This document shows, piece after piece, positions 23,574 to 32,134 of a stretch of DNA of 55,703 bases (position 1 is the stretch's first letter; the number at the start of each line of letters is the position of its first letter). A program made the position numbers and the translations under genes. The notes beneath the pieces were generated by a model, which saw only the letters and a list, made by a program, of their open reading frames with translations, did not search any database and had not been told where the DNA came from. Origin of the DNA: Clostridia bacterium (GTDB taxonomy: Bacteria; Bacillota; Clostridia; Oscillospirales; Acutalibacteraceae); assembly GCA_017436285.1 (NCBI GenBank), contig JAFSDL010000024.1, forward strand, positions 1 to 55,703, given 5' to 3'.

Positions 23574-25410
23574 CACATTTACCTCCATTTAACGAGTTTG
23601 AACCGCAAGAAGCACATTGCTGACGACAATGACCTGTTGTCTGGGCTTTTTTTGCCTTTTCATTTTCTGCAATAAGAAAAGATTTTTTAATACCAGAGTT
23701 AATATGGTCCCAAGGTAAAATCTCCTCATAGCTTCTTCTGCGGTTAGCATAAAATTGGGTTGAAATACCACATTCATCAAATGCCTTCATCCAACCATCG
23801 TAATTGAATTTGTCATCCCAGCTGTCAAAGGTACAGCCGTTATTGTAAGCAGCCTCGATAACATTACAAAGCTTTCTGTCACCACGGGCAAAAACACCCT
23901 CAAGGAAGGTTAAATCTGTATTATGGAAGCGGAAAGTGATTTTTTTTGTGGTACAGGTTTCAAGAAGAAGCTGTTGCTTTCTGTGAAGCTCTTCTTTAGT
24001 GTCCTGAGGCTCCCATTGAAAAGGTGTGCAGGGCTTGGGAACAAATGATGAAACACCTGCACTCACACTCACCCCCTTGCCCTTCGGCTTATCAGGGTTA
24101 TTATAAAACTCATTAACCACCTTTTGAGAAAGCTCATTTATACCGATAACATCTGCATCAGTTTCTGTGGGAAGACCAACCATAAAATACAGCTTAACTG
24201 CAGTCCAACCACCTGTAAATGCTTTTCTGCAGGTGGAAAGAATTTCATCTTCGGTAATGTTTTTGTTGATAACATTTCTCATTCTCTGGGTACCTGCTTC
24301 TGCAGCAAAGGTAAGACCCGAACGACGAACAAGGGCAAGCTTTTCTTTAAGCTCGTCCGAGAAATTATCAATTCTCAATGAGGGCAATGCAATATTGATT
24401 TTCTGCGGACTTGCCCAACCCAATAATTCTTCAAGAAGCTCGGTAATTTTTGTATAGTCGCTACTTGAAAGTGAACAAAGTGAAAGCTCGTCATAGCCTG
24501 TTGTGCAGGCAAGGCGTTGGCTTTGTTTGCTTATGGTTTCAACGCTTTTTTCACGAATCGGTCTGTACCAGAAGCCTGCCTGACAGAAGCGGCAGCCTCT
24601 TATACAGCCTCTGAATATTTCGTGAACAACTCTGTCGTGAACAACCTCAACAAAAGGAACAACAAAATTTTCGGGATAGAATATATTATCTAAATCAGAA
24701 ACAACTCTTTTATTAACCCTTTCAGGTGCGCCACACCGGGCGGTAACGGATTTAATTGTTCCGTCATCGTTATATTCAACATCATACAAGGAAGGAACAT
24801 ATATGCCCTCAATTTTTGAAGCGGCAATCAAAAACTCTTTTCTTGGTTTGCCTTGTTTTTTATAATCATTAAGTAAGTCGAGGAATTCGAGCATCATTTC
24901 CTCGCCCTCACCTATCTGAAAAGCATCAATAAAATCTGCTAAAGGCTCAGGATTACAAACACAAGGACCACCTGCAACAATAATGGGTAAATCAAGAGTA
25001 TCTCCCCTATCCTGTGAACGAAGAGGAATTTTGCCCAAATCGAGCATATTGAGAACATTGGTAAAAGACAATTCGTACTGAAGAGTGAAGCCTACTGCAT
25101 CAAAATCAGTCAATGCATCTCTGCTTTCAAGTCCGAAAAGCGGAATATCGCGCTCGCGCATTATTTTTTCCATATCGGTATCTGGGGCAAAAACTCTCTC
25201 TCCCCAATAATTTTCACGTGAATTAATAAGACTGTATAAAATCTTTATTCCAAGATGGGACATACCGATTTCGTAGGTATCAGGAAAGCAAAAGGCGAAG
25301 CGGATATCAACTGTTTTCTTATCCTTTACAACTGAGTTCAATTCACCACCTGTATATCTCGCAGGCTTTTGGACCAATGGTAAAATTCTTTCAATTTTTT
25401 CTTTCAACAT
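23545..25410 (-). CDS. TIGR03960-type B12-binding radical SAM protein
   Basis: A 621-residue enzyme. The N-terminal third resembles a cobalamin-binding fold (FAFCFPDTYEIGMSHLGIKI), and the radical SAM core has the [4Fe-4S] cysteines in FRGCIRGCRFCQAGFWYRP. A further Cys cluster at the C-terminus (GHCRQQCASCGSN) may hold another cluster. The substrate is not known; the pairing with TIGR03936 suggests tRNA or ribosome-related chemistry, but this is inference. GGAG lies nine bases before the ATG at 25410; a TTG five codons upstream is less likely. Confidence 0.88.
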   Translation of the reverse strand: MLKEKIERILPLVQKPARYTGGELNSVVKDKKTVDIRFAFCFPDTYEIGMSHLGIKILYSLINSRENYWGERVFAPDTDMEKIMRERDIPLFGLESRDALTDFDAVGFTLQYELSFTNVLNMLDLGKIPLRSQDRGDTLDLPIIVAGGPCVCNPEPLADFIDAFQIGEGEEMMLEFLDLLNDYKKQGKPRKEFLIAASKIEGIYVPSLYDVEYNDDGTIKSVTARCGAPERVNKRVVSDLDNIFYPENFVVPFVEVVHDRVVHEIFRGCIRGCRFCQAGFWYRPIREKSVETISKQSQRLACTTGYDELSLCSLSSSDYTKITELLEELLGWASPQKINIALPSLRIDNFSDELKEKLALVRRSGLTFAAEAGTQRMRNVINKNITEDEILSTCRKAFTGGWTAVKLYFMVGLPTETDADVIGINELSQKVVNEFYNNPDKPKGKGVSVSAGVSSFVPKPCTPFQWEPQDTKEELHRKQQLLLETCTTKKITFRFHNTDLTFLEGVFARGDRKLCNVIEAAYNNGCTFDSWDDKFNYDGWMKAFDECGISTQFYANRRRSYEEILPWDHINSGIKKSFLIAENEKAKKAQTTGHCRQQCASCGSNSLNGGKCDALNKNMVH

Positions 25411-25476
25411 AGCAATATACTCCAAAAAAATTATGAAGATATTTTACTATATTTTCAACTAATAATCAAGTAAGAT

Positions 25477-26070
25477 TTACTTTTTTAATATTAAACTGAA
25501 AATCATATAAAAGCTGATAAATAATAAAGAAAAATTGTTTTTAAATTTAATAAAAACTAAAACCGCTAAAGCTGAAAAAACTATGGTAATAATCACAGAT
25601 ATACAAGTTATTATGATATTGCTTGTTCTGTTAGTGAAATATTTTAAAAAGAAATAATATAAAGCATTACCACCATCAAAATTATAAAACGGAATCAGAT
25701 TAAAAATGCCTAAAGCCAAATTTATATTTGTAAAAAAAAGAAATAACCTGTATTTTATTAAAACATAAAGCACATAGAATATACCGCTTAAAAATAAATT
25801 GAATATAGGGGCAGACAGATGTATTATGATTTCGGCATTATTACTTGTGGTTGCATTACTTTCTCTTAAAATATCAGCACCGAAAAGAGTAAAAGAAACC
25901 TTTTTCGGTGCTACTGAAAACATATTAATAAAAATCAAGTGAATTACTTCATGAGCAAGAGCAAAAACGAAAACAAAAATATAGCTTATATCTGTTGTTA
26001 AAAATAATAGAAGCAAGGCAAAAAAACTAAAGCTGATTCTGAACTCAGTATTTCTTATTTTAAACCGCAT
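25477..26070 (-). CDS. Site-2-protease-type M50 metallopeptidase, SpoIVFB-like
   Basis: A 197-residue membrane protein with about five or six hydrophobic segments. The zinc motif is HEVIH (FALAHEVIHLIF), and the distal ligand Asp lies in NLIPFYNFDGGNALY. SpoIVFB cleaves pro-sigma K in the mother cell of sporulating Bacillus. The upstream gene is an M23 protein in the position of SpoIVFA, its regulator, so the pair is read as spoIVFA-spoIVFB. The start at 26070 is supported by AAGGGGG; it overlaps the upstream gene by 11 bp. Confidence 0.8.
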   Translation of the reverse strand: MRFKIRNTEFRISFSFFALLLLFLTTDISYIFVFVFALAHEVIHLIFINMFSVAPKKVSFTLFGADILRESNATTSNNAEIIIHLSAPIFNLFLSGIFYVLYVLIKYRLFLFFTNINLALGIFNLIPFYNFDGGNALYYFFLKYFTNRTSNIIITCISVIITIVFSALAVLVFIKFKNNFSLLFISFYMIFSLILKK

Positions 26071-26839
26071 TAACAGCCCCCTTGAGAGCATTTTCAGGGT
26101 TATATGAAATGTTGTTAAATCTCAATTCAAAATGCAAATGCGGACCTGTTGAGCTACCGGTTGAGCCAACAGTTGCAATAACCTCACCTGCTCTTATTTT
26201 CTGCCCTTCAGAAACATTCAACTTTTCACAATGACAATAAACGGTCATAATATTGTTATCGTGTTGTATTTTGATGTAATTCCCGTTCCATTGATCATAG
26301 TCGGCTTCAATAACTCTTCCGTCAAAAGCAGAATAAATATTTTCACCTTTTTCGGCTGCTATATCAATACCCGCGTGAAAGCGTAAATCGCCACTTATGG
26401 GATGAGTTCTTATACCAAACTCCGATGTAGTTTTTCCCTTTAGAGGCAAAACCATTTTTTGACTAAGCTTATAATCATCAACGGAAACATTTTCGGGTAT
26501 TTCTTCACTTGATGAAACCTCAATATCTCTGCCACCGGTTGCAATAATTTCAGCACTTAGGGAGGGCTCTTCAAGGGGAACATAAACTGTTTCGGACTCT
26601 TTTGCTTCTGTTTCATTGGTGTTTTTCTCGGTTTTCTTATCAGTCACAATTGAAAAAACTGATTTTGCTTCATCAACACTCAGATTTTCTTCGAGCTTTT
26701 CTGAAAAGCTTCTCTGAATTTGGGTAAACAGCTTATTGTTGCCGGTTTTCAAGGCGAAAAGAATGCCAAACAGAACAAGACATACTATAAACTGCAAAAG
26801 TAAAGCTTTTGATAAATAATCCTTATTATTTTTATTCAT
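26060..26839 (-). CDS. Membrane-anchored M23 (LytM) peptidase, SpoIVFA/SpoIIQ-like
   Basis: A 259-residue protein with an N-terminal membrane helix (LLLQFIVCLVLFGILFAL), an acidic low-complexity linker, and a C-terminal M23 domain from about residue 145. The zinc and catalytic residues look intact: RFHAGIDIA (His, Asp), VYCHCEKL (His), GPHLHFEL (HxH). Intact residues are more like SpoIIQ-type LytM proteins than a purely structural SpoIVFA, yet the location before the M50 protease fits SpoIVFA. Its ribosome site AGGTGAT lies in the stem of the preceding gene's terminator. Confidence 0.82.
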   Translation of the reverse strand: MNKNNKDYLSKALLLQFIVCLVLFGILFALKTGNNKLFTQIQRSFSEKLEENLSVDEAKSVFSIVTDKKTEKNTNETEAKESETVYVPLEEPSLSAEIIATGGRDIEVSSSEEIPENVSVDDYKLSQKMVLPLKGKTTSEFGIRTHPISGDLRFHAGIDIAAEKGENIYSAFDGRVIEADYDQWNGNYIKIQHDNNIMTVYCHCEKLNVSEGQKIRAGEVIATVGSTGSSTGPHLHFELRFNNISYNPENALKGAVNAV

Positions 26840-26872
26840 AAAAAATCACCTGCAAAAATATATGCAGGTGAT
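26840..26872 (-). terminator. Terminator after the ABC-F gene, overlapping the next ribosome site
   Basis: ATCACCTGCA (26845-26854) pairs with TGCAGGTGAT (26863-26872). On the minus strand the T run is followed at once by the ATG of the M23 gene at 26839. The 3' arm GCAGGTGAT is the only visible Shine-Dalgarno for that gene. Confidence 0.8.
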
Positions 26873-26879
26873 ATCTTTT

Positions 26880-28772
26880 TTATTCCTCGGACTGAAGCTC
26901 CTCCCATTCTGAATACATTGCCTCAAGATTTGTTCTTAATTCATTCAGAATATTAGTATGTTCAAGAAGCTTTTCATAGCTTGCAGAAATTTCAGGCGTT
27001 GAAATTTTTTCTTCAAGAACAGATATACTGTTTTCGGTCTCTTCAATTTCAACCTCTAATTTAGCTATTCTTGTTTTTCTTTTGCGCTCGTTGCTTGCTT
27101 TTTCCTTGCGAAGCTTATAATCATTAACAACAGGCTTTTTCGTGGCTTCTTCAGCCTTTTCAACTGTCATATTCTGTCTATAAGCAAGATAATTATCGTA
27201 ATTGCCGTCAATGTTTACTGCGCCATCGTGAGTTAAATACACAGTTTTTGTGGCAAGCTTGTTGATAAAGTATCTGTCGTGAGACACAACAAGCATTGTT
27301 CCGTCAAAATCAAGGAGCGCATTTTCAAGAACCTCTCTTGATGTAATATCAAGGTGGTTAGTGGGCTCGTCAAGAATAAGAAAATTTGGTTTTGAAAGCA
27401 TTATTTTGAGAAGTGAGATTTTTGCTCTTTCGCCACCACTTAACAGAGAGACCTTTTTAAACACATCCTCACCACAGAACAAAAACATAGCAAGTGCAGA
27501 GCGGATTTCCGTTTCTGTCATAAAACGGTACATATCCCATACCTCGTCAAGAACGGTTTTATCTGAATGAAGCTTGTCAATATTCTGGTCAAAATAGCCG
27601 ATTTTAACGTTAGAGCCAAAACGGAAGGTGCCATAATCCTGAGTGACTTCTTTGTTGATAATCTTTAAAAATGTTGATTTACCACAACCATTGGGACCTA
27701 ATAAAAATACCCGGTCCTCTCTGTAAACAGATAAATCAAAATTACTGAACAGCCTTTTATCAGGAAAGCTTTTTGAAAGACCCTTAACCTTGACTACCTC
27801 GTCCCCTGTTCTGACATCTGTTTTAAAGCTGAAATGAACGCTTTTCAAGGCTTTATCAGGAACTACAAGGTCTGCCTTAAGCCTTTCAATCTGCTTTTCT
27901 TTGCTTGCGATTGTTATATAGTTACGAGCCTGATTAAATCGCTTCTGCTGCTCGATTATGCCTTCAATTCTCTTGATTTCAGTTATGGTTTTCTCATACT
28001 CACGCTCGATAGTCAGCTCTCTTTCTGCCTTAAGCTTCTGAAATACTGTATAATTACCCATTGTAAGAGTAAGCTTTTTATGAGAAATTTCCATTGTTGA
28101 GGTTGTTATTTTATCAAGGAAATATCTGTCGTGAGATACAACAATAACTGCACCCTTGTATTTTATCAGAAAGTCCTCAAGCCAGTTAATTGCATCAACA
28201 TCAAGGTTATTTGTGGGCTCGTCCAGCAATAACAGATTTGTGTTTGACAAGAGCAGCTTACATAACGAAAGCTTTGAGCGTTGACCACCGCTTAAGGAGT
28301 TGACCTTTAAATCCAAATCATTTTCAGAAAAGCCGAGTCCGATTAATGCGGATCTTGTTTTTGCCTTATAAACAAGTCCGTCACGGCGTTCAATTTCTTC
28401 AGTCAGCTTAACCTGTCTCTCAATAAGCTCTATACTGCTTTCATTTAAAAGCCTTTCGTTAATTTCTTCAAGCTCAATTTCCATTTCTGCAACATCATTG
28501 AATACAGTGAGAGCTTCGTTATAAAGAGTCTGATTATCATCACATTCAAGGTACTGCTCCATATAACCTATGCGAACATCCTTACCGCGAACAATTCCGC
28601 CCTCGTTGGCTGAATACTCACCTATTATAAGCTTGAAAAGCGAGGTTTTACCGCATCCGTTTGCACCGATTAAACCGATTTTATCGTTTTCCTCAACTTT
28701 AAAAGCGGCGCCTTTGAATAAGACGCCGTCAAGAAAACCGAATGTTAAGTTTTGTGCCGTTAATAGAGACAT
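26880..28772 (-). CDS. ABC-F family ATPase
   Basis: A 630-residue soluble protein with two ABC domains and no membrane segment. Walker A motifs are GANGCGKTS and GPNGCGKST; signatures are LSGGQRSKL and LSGGERAKI; Walker B ends LLLDEPTNNLD and LILDEPTNHLD. The two halves are joined by the charged linker near residues 235-320, which reaches the ribosomal P site in this family. A coiled-coil C-terminus (LEVEIEETENSISVLEEKI) follows. Such proteins act on stalled ribosomes or confer antibiotic protection; the subtype cannot be told by eye. GGTGG precedes the ATG at 28772. Confidence 0.92.
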   Translation of the reverse strand: MSLLTAQNLTFGFLDGVLFKGAAFKVEENDKIGLIGANGCGKTSLFKLIIGEYSANEGGIVRGKDVRIGYMEQYLECDDNQTLYNEALTVFNDVAEMEIELEEINERLLNESSIELIERQVKLTEEIERRDGLVYKAKTRSALIGLGFSENDLDLKVNSLSGGQRSKLSLCKLLLSNTNLLLLDEPTNNLDVDAINWLEDFLIKYKGAVIVVSHDRYFLDKITTSTMEISHKKLTLTMGNYTVFQKLKAERELTIEREYEKTITEIKRIEGIIEQQKRFNQARNYITIASKEKQIERLKADLVVPDKALKSVHFSFKTDVRTGDEVVKVKGLSKSFPDKRLFSNFDLSVYREDRVFLLGPNGCGKSTFLKIINKEVTQDYGTFRFGSNVKIGYFDQNIDKLHSDKTVLDEVWDMYRFMTETEIRSALAMFLFCGEDVFKKVSLLSGGERAKISLLKIMLSKPNFLILDEPTNHLDITSREVLENALLDFDGTMLVVSHDRYFINKLATKTVYLTHDGAVNIDGNYDNYLAYRQNMTVEKAEEATKKPVVNDYKLRKEKASNERKRKTRIAKLEVEIEETENSISVLEEKISTPEISASYEKLLEHTNILNELRTNLEAMYSEWEELQSEE

Positions 28773-28798
28773 AAAACCACCAAAATACAATTAAATTA

Positions 28799-29758
28799 TT
28801 ATAATGTGCTAACCAATACCTCAAAATTACCATTGAGAACAGTTTTACCTGCATTTGCAGGAACAAAAATACTGTCACCTGATGCAATTTCAACAACGGT
28901 GCCGTTGCATTTAACAGTGCCCTCGCCCTTTGTTACAAGAAGTGAAACAAAGCTTTCGTTGTCAACATCAAAGGTATATTCTCCGTCAACCTCAAGTGTT
29001 GACATTTTAAAGAATTCGCAAGAGCAAAGCTCCTGAGAAACTGCGCCCTCAAGAGTGATTTTTTCACCATCTGCATCTCCCGAACGGGTTGGCGGCACAG
29101 TATCCGTTACATCAAGTGCTTTTTCAACGTGCAGCTCGCGAGGCTTACCGCCAACAAGTCTGCCATAGTCATAAACGCGATATGTTGTATTGCAGTTCTG
29201 CTGAACCTCTGCAAGAAGAATACCGCCACCAATTGCATGAAGTGTTCCTGCATTAATGAAGAAAACATCACCCTTCTTCACATTAACCTTATTAACATAG
29301 TCAAGGAAAGTGTTATCTTCAATTGATTTTTTGAATTCATCACGGGTTAATTCTTTATTGAAGCCATAAATAAGCTGAGCACCCTCGTCACAATCAAGAA
29401 TATACCAGGCCTCTGTTTTGCCATAGCTGTTTTCATATTTTTTTGCATATTCATCATCAGGATGAACCTGAACAGATAAATCTGCTTTTGCATCAATAAA
29501 CTTTATCAAGAGAGGGAATTCTTCATACTTCTCACCTTTATTGCCGAGAAAAGCTTTGTTTTCTTTAACAAGCTCTGTAAAGGACTTGCCTTCAAACTCG
29601 CCATTTACAACAATATTGTCCCCGTCATTTCTTGCACAAAGCATCCAAGCCTCTGCAATATTATTAAGCTCTGATTTAAAGCCATAATCATTTTTTAAAC
29701 GATTACCGCCCCAAACGATTTCTTTAAAAACAGGTTGTAATTTTATCGGATAGCTCAT
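28799..29758 (-). CDS. manA: Mannose-6-phosphate isomerase, class I
   Basis: Interconverts fructose-6-phosphate and mannose-6-phosphate. The 319-residue short bacterial type has cupin-fold zinc ligands in VQVHPDDEYAKK and GKTEAWYIL, and His in NAGTLHAIGGG. The conserved Arg block is NTTYRVYDYGR. It supplies GDP-mannose precursors or feeds mannose into glycolysis. It lies two bases after the exonuclease gene, so the two are probably co-transcribed. Confidence 0.92.
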   Translation of the reverse strand: MSYPIKLQPVFKEIVWGGNRLKNDYGFKSELNNIAEAWMLCARNDGDNIVVNGEFEGKSFTELVKENKAFLGNKGEKYEEFPLLIKFIDAKADLSVQVHPDDEYAKKYENSYGKTEAWYILDCDEGAQLIYGFNKELTRDEFKKSIEDNTFLDYVNKVNVKKGDVFFINAGTLHAIGGGILLAEVQQNCNTTYRVYDYGRLVGGKPRELHVEKALDVTDTVPPTRSGDADGEKITLEGAVSQELCSCEFFKMSTLEVDGEYTFDVDNESFVSLLVTKGEGTVKCNGTVVEIASGDSIFVPANAGKTVLNGNFEVLVSTL

Positions 29759-29760
29759 AT

Positions 29761-30669
29761 TTATTCCTCCGTTTTATTTTGTTGATTTGTGCCCGCTTCA
29801 ACGGCAACAACATTTTTAATTTCTTTCTTTTCTATAAACGGAACAGATGATGATTTAATATCAATTCTGTCATAGTATTCTTTAAATCTTATGGTAAATC
29901 TTATTTTCCTTTTACATTTCTTACAAAGGAAAATTGCCCTGAAGGACTGATTTATAACACGCCAGTCCGATATTCTTTCGCAGGTTGAACCGCATACATC
30001 ACAAAGGCTTACCATTTTTGTTTTATCAATAAGAGGGCTATTGATATCTGTAATAACCTTTGGCTTGAATGTGATTTTTGAATAGAAGGAATTATCGCAC
30101 ACAAGAGTGTAGGATTTCAACATATTCTCATTGAAAATCTTTTTGAACAAATCCGCAGTAAGCTTGCTGTCGTCCAAGGCTCTGTGAAGTGAATAGTCAT
30201 CAAAGTTAATGCCAAGCTTTTCTGCAGCAGCAGAAAGACCAATCTGGTCTGCTTTGGAAATATTCATAAATGCCTGAGCATATTTCTGTAAATTAACATA
30301 GTTACTCAAAAAAGGAATAAAGGAAATTCCGTTGAAATACTTGAAATTTTCAATAAGAACTCTGATATCGGTATCACCCCAGGTGAGAATAACATTCTCC
30401 TCATGGGAAACCCATTTTCTGAAATTGGACATAGCCTGAGAGAAAGGTGTGCCACTGCTTATATCATCATTAGTGATATTTGTAAGCTCCTTAACCCTTG
30501 CGTGTAGCTTTTTACCTAACTGGGCTTTTATGAAAACAGAGTATGTGTCAACAATATCGAGATTACTGTTAAGCTTAACAGCACCAATCTCAATAATTTC
30601 ATTCATAAAGCCTTTTTTCTTTTTGCAATAAGTGTTATTCCACTCAAGGTCCATTATGATATAATTCAC
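29761..30669 (-). CDS. DEDDh-family 3'-5' exonuclease with C-terminal zinc ribbon
   Basis: A 302-residue protein. The exonuclease domain (residues 1-180) shows the metal residues in IIMDLEWN (Asp, Glu), WGDTDIRVL (Asp) and HRALDDSKLT (His, Asp). A zinc ribbon follows (LCDVCGSTCER, then LCKKCKRKI) with a basic stretch suited to RNA or DNA binding. Similar proteins are sporulation or RNA-turnover exonucleases, but the substrate is uncertain. It starts the exonuclease-manA unit. Confidence 0.85.
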   Translation of the reverse strand: MNYIIMDLEWNNTYCKKKKGFMNEIIEIGAVKLNSNLDIVDTYSVFIKAQLGKKLHARVKELTNITNDDISSGTPFSQAMSNFRKWVSHEENVILTWGDTDIRVLIENFKYFNGISFIPFLSNYVNLQKYAQAFMNISKADQIGLSAAAEKLGINFDDYSLHRALDDSKLTADLFKKIFNENMLKSYTLVCDNSFYSKITFKPKVITDINSPLIDKTKMVSLCDVCGSTCERISDWRVINQSFRAIFLCKKCKRKIRFTIRFKEYYDRIDIKSSSVPFIEKKEIKNVVAVEAGTNQQNKTEE

Positions 30670-30690
30670 GGTAAAAAAACTCCTACATCC

Positions 30691-30729
30691 AAAAAAACTG
30701 AACCTTGACCGCCTGAAAAGACGGTCAAG
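30691..30729 (-). terminator. Terminator of the M28 peptidase gene
   Basis: CTTGACCG (30704-30711) pairs with CGGTCAAG (30722-30729). On the minus strand GTTCAGTTTTTTT follows the hairpin. Confidence 0.85.
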
Positions 30730-30743
30730 TCAATAAACAATAA

Positions 30744-31991
30744 TTATTTCAAGCCCTCTGCATCATATAAGAATGCAGTTTCAAGAAGAATCTCTGCACC
30801 TGCCTTAAGAGCCTCGGGAACGAGCATCTCCGGGGTATCAAGCCTTGTATGATAGTATCTTGGTGGTGTGGGGTCCATAGCGGCAAAGCCTGTTGCCTTA
30901 ATGCCCTTCTGAGTAAATGCAGCCGCATCACAAGCACCAAGATAAATCGAAGCATAAGGGATATCAAAGCCACAGTTAAGAGCCGCCTGCTTAACAAGAG
31001 CCTTAACCTGCTTATCGTGCTTTAAGGTACCGCTTAAATCTCTGTCGTAAACTGCCATATCCTTAAGGTCACGCATTGTGTCACAAGCAACAACAATTGT
31101 TTCGATTTCCTTAAGCTCATTTTCGTGAGCCTTAGCATAAGCCTTTGCACCACGAAGACCTGCTTCCTCTGAGCCTGAAAGAATAACTCGAACCTCTGTG
31201 TTTCCAAAACGAACATCCGCTTCATCCATTAATTTGAGAACAGACATAACTGAAAGGCAGCCTGAAAGGTTATCATTTGCACCGGGAACGCTTTTGGTGT
31301 AGCTCTGGAAGAAAAGAAAGCCTATGTAGGGCACAATGAAAACACAAAGAACTATACCAACAATAAAGAAGAAGTTTGCCTGTGCCTCTGAGTTAGCGCC
31401 ATGAAGACCTATTGTAAGGTGCTTGATAAGGCTCGCTGCACAACAGGCAATCAAGCCAACGACTGCAGGAATAAGGAAAAGCTTCATTCCTGTGCCGCCA
31501 AGCTTATAGTTGAGAATCCATTCATACTGAGAGTCAGAGTGACCAACGAAAATAATTCTCTTTTTTGTTTCCCCTGTTGGCTTACGGGTTGCGATAAGGT
31601 TATGTGATGTGTGACCCTTGAAAAGCGGGTCAATGAATCTTCTGTACATTAAAAACTCAAGTACAAGAGGAATAAATCCGAGAACTGTAAGCAAAAATGC
31701 TACAAGTGGATAATTGAAATAAAGAATTGTTGCAATTATTGCCATAGCAACAGTAAAGGGAATAAAGCCCATAAATGCCTGACGATGAACAATAAACTCC
31801 TCAAAGGAAACATTATCTGACCATTTCTTTAAATCCTCACCCATTGATTGTTGGGCCGCAAACTCCTCCTTGCTTCCGGGAGCACGTGGTCCGATTTTTT
31901 CACAGATTTCAGTGATTTTTTTCACCATATAGTCTGTATTGGCGTCAAGGTTAATTTTTGCCGCATCAAGTTTACTTAAAACCGTTTTCAT
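30744..31991 (-). CDS. Membrane-embedded M28-family zinc aminopeptidase-like protein
   Basis: A 415-residue protein with two hydrophobic segments near residues 85-135 (FMGFIPFTVAMAIIATILYF; AFLLTVLGFIPLVLEF) and two more inserted inside the peptidase domain (FLIPAVVGLIACCAASLI; FFFIVGIVLCVFIVPYIGFLFF). M28 metal ligands appear as FVGHSDSQYEW (His), GANDNLSGC (Asp), SGSEEAGLRGA (Glu pair), VVACDTM (Asp) and YYHTRLDTPEM (His). The substrate is unknown. The start at 31991 has AAGGTG; a much longer frame upstream lacks a start signal. It is divergent from the GH95 gene. Confidence 0.85.
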   Translation of the reverse strand: MKTVLSKLDAAKINLDANTDYMVKKITEICEKIGPRAPGSKEEFAAQQSMGEDLKKWSDNVSFEEFIVHRQAFMGFIPFTVAMAIIATILYFNYPLVAFLLTVLGFIPLVLEFLMYRRFIDPLFKGHTSHNLIATRKPTGETKKRIIFVGHSDSQYEWILNYKLGGTGMKLFLIPAVVGLIACCAASLIKHLTIGLHGANSEAQANFFFIVGIVLCVFIVPYIGFLFFQSYTKSVPGANDNLSGCLSVMSVLKLMDEADVRFGNTEVRVILSGSEEAGLRGAKAYAKAHENELKEIETIVVACDTMRDLKDMAVYDRDLSGTLKHDKQVKALVKQAALNCGFDIPYASIYLGACDAAAFTQKGIKATGFAAMDPTPPRYYHTRLDTPEMLVPEALKAGAEILLETAFLYDAEGLK

Positions 31992-32076
31992 TGAAATCAC
32001 CTTCAATTTCCAAAATACACAGTTAATATAACATATAAAATGACCATTTACAACAGTTAATGTGAAATTAAATCTA

Positions 32077-32105
32077 TTGATTTTATGTAATTTATACTGT
32101 AAAAT
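32077..32105 (+). promoter_or_regulatory. Promoter of the GH95 gene
   Basis: TTGATT (32077-32082), 17-bp spacer, TAAAAT (32100-32105), about 30 bases before the ATG. Confidence 0.65.
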
Positions 32106-32134
32106 ACAATTATTATCACAAGGTGGTGTTTTCA

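Noticed and set aside
28570-28794. Plus-strand frame at the start of the ABC-F gene
   Set aside because: It is a reverse-strand shadow of a strongly conserved ATPase with no signals of its own.
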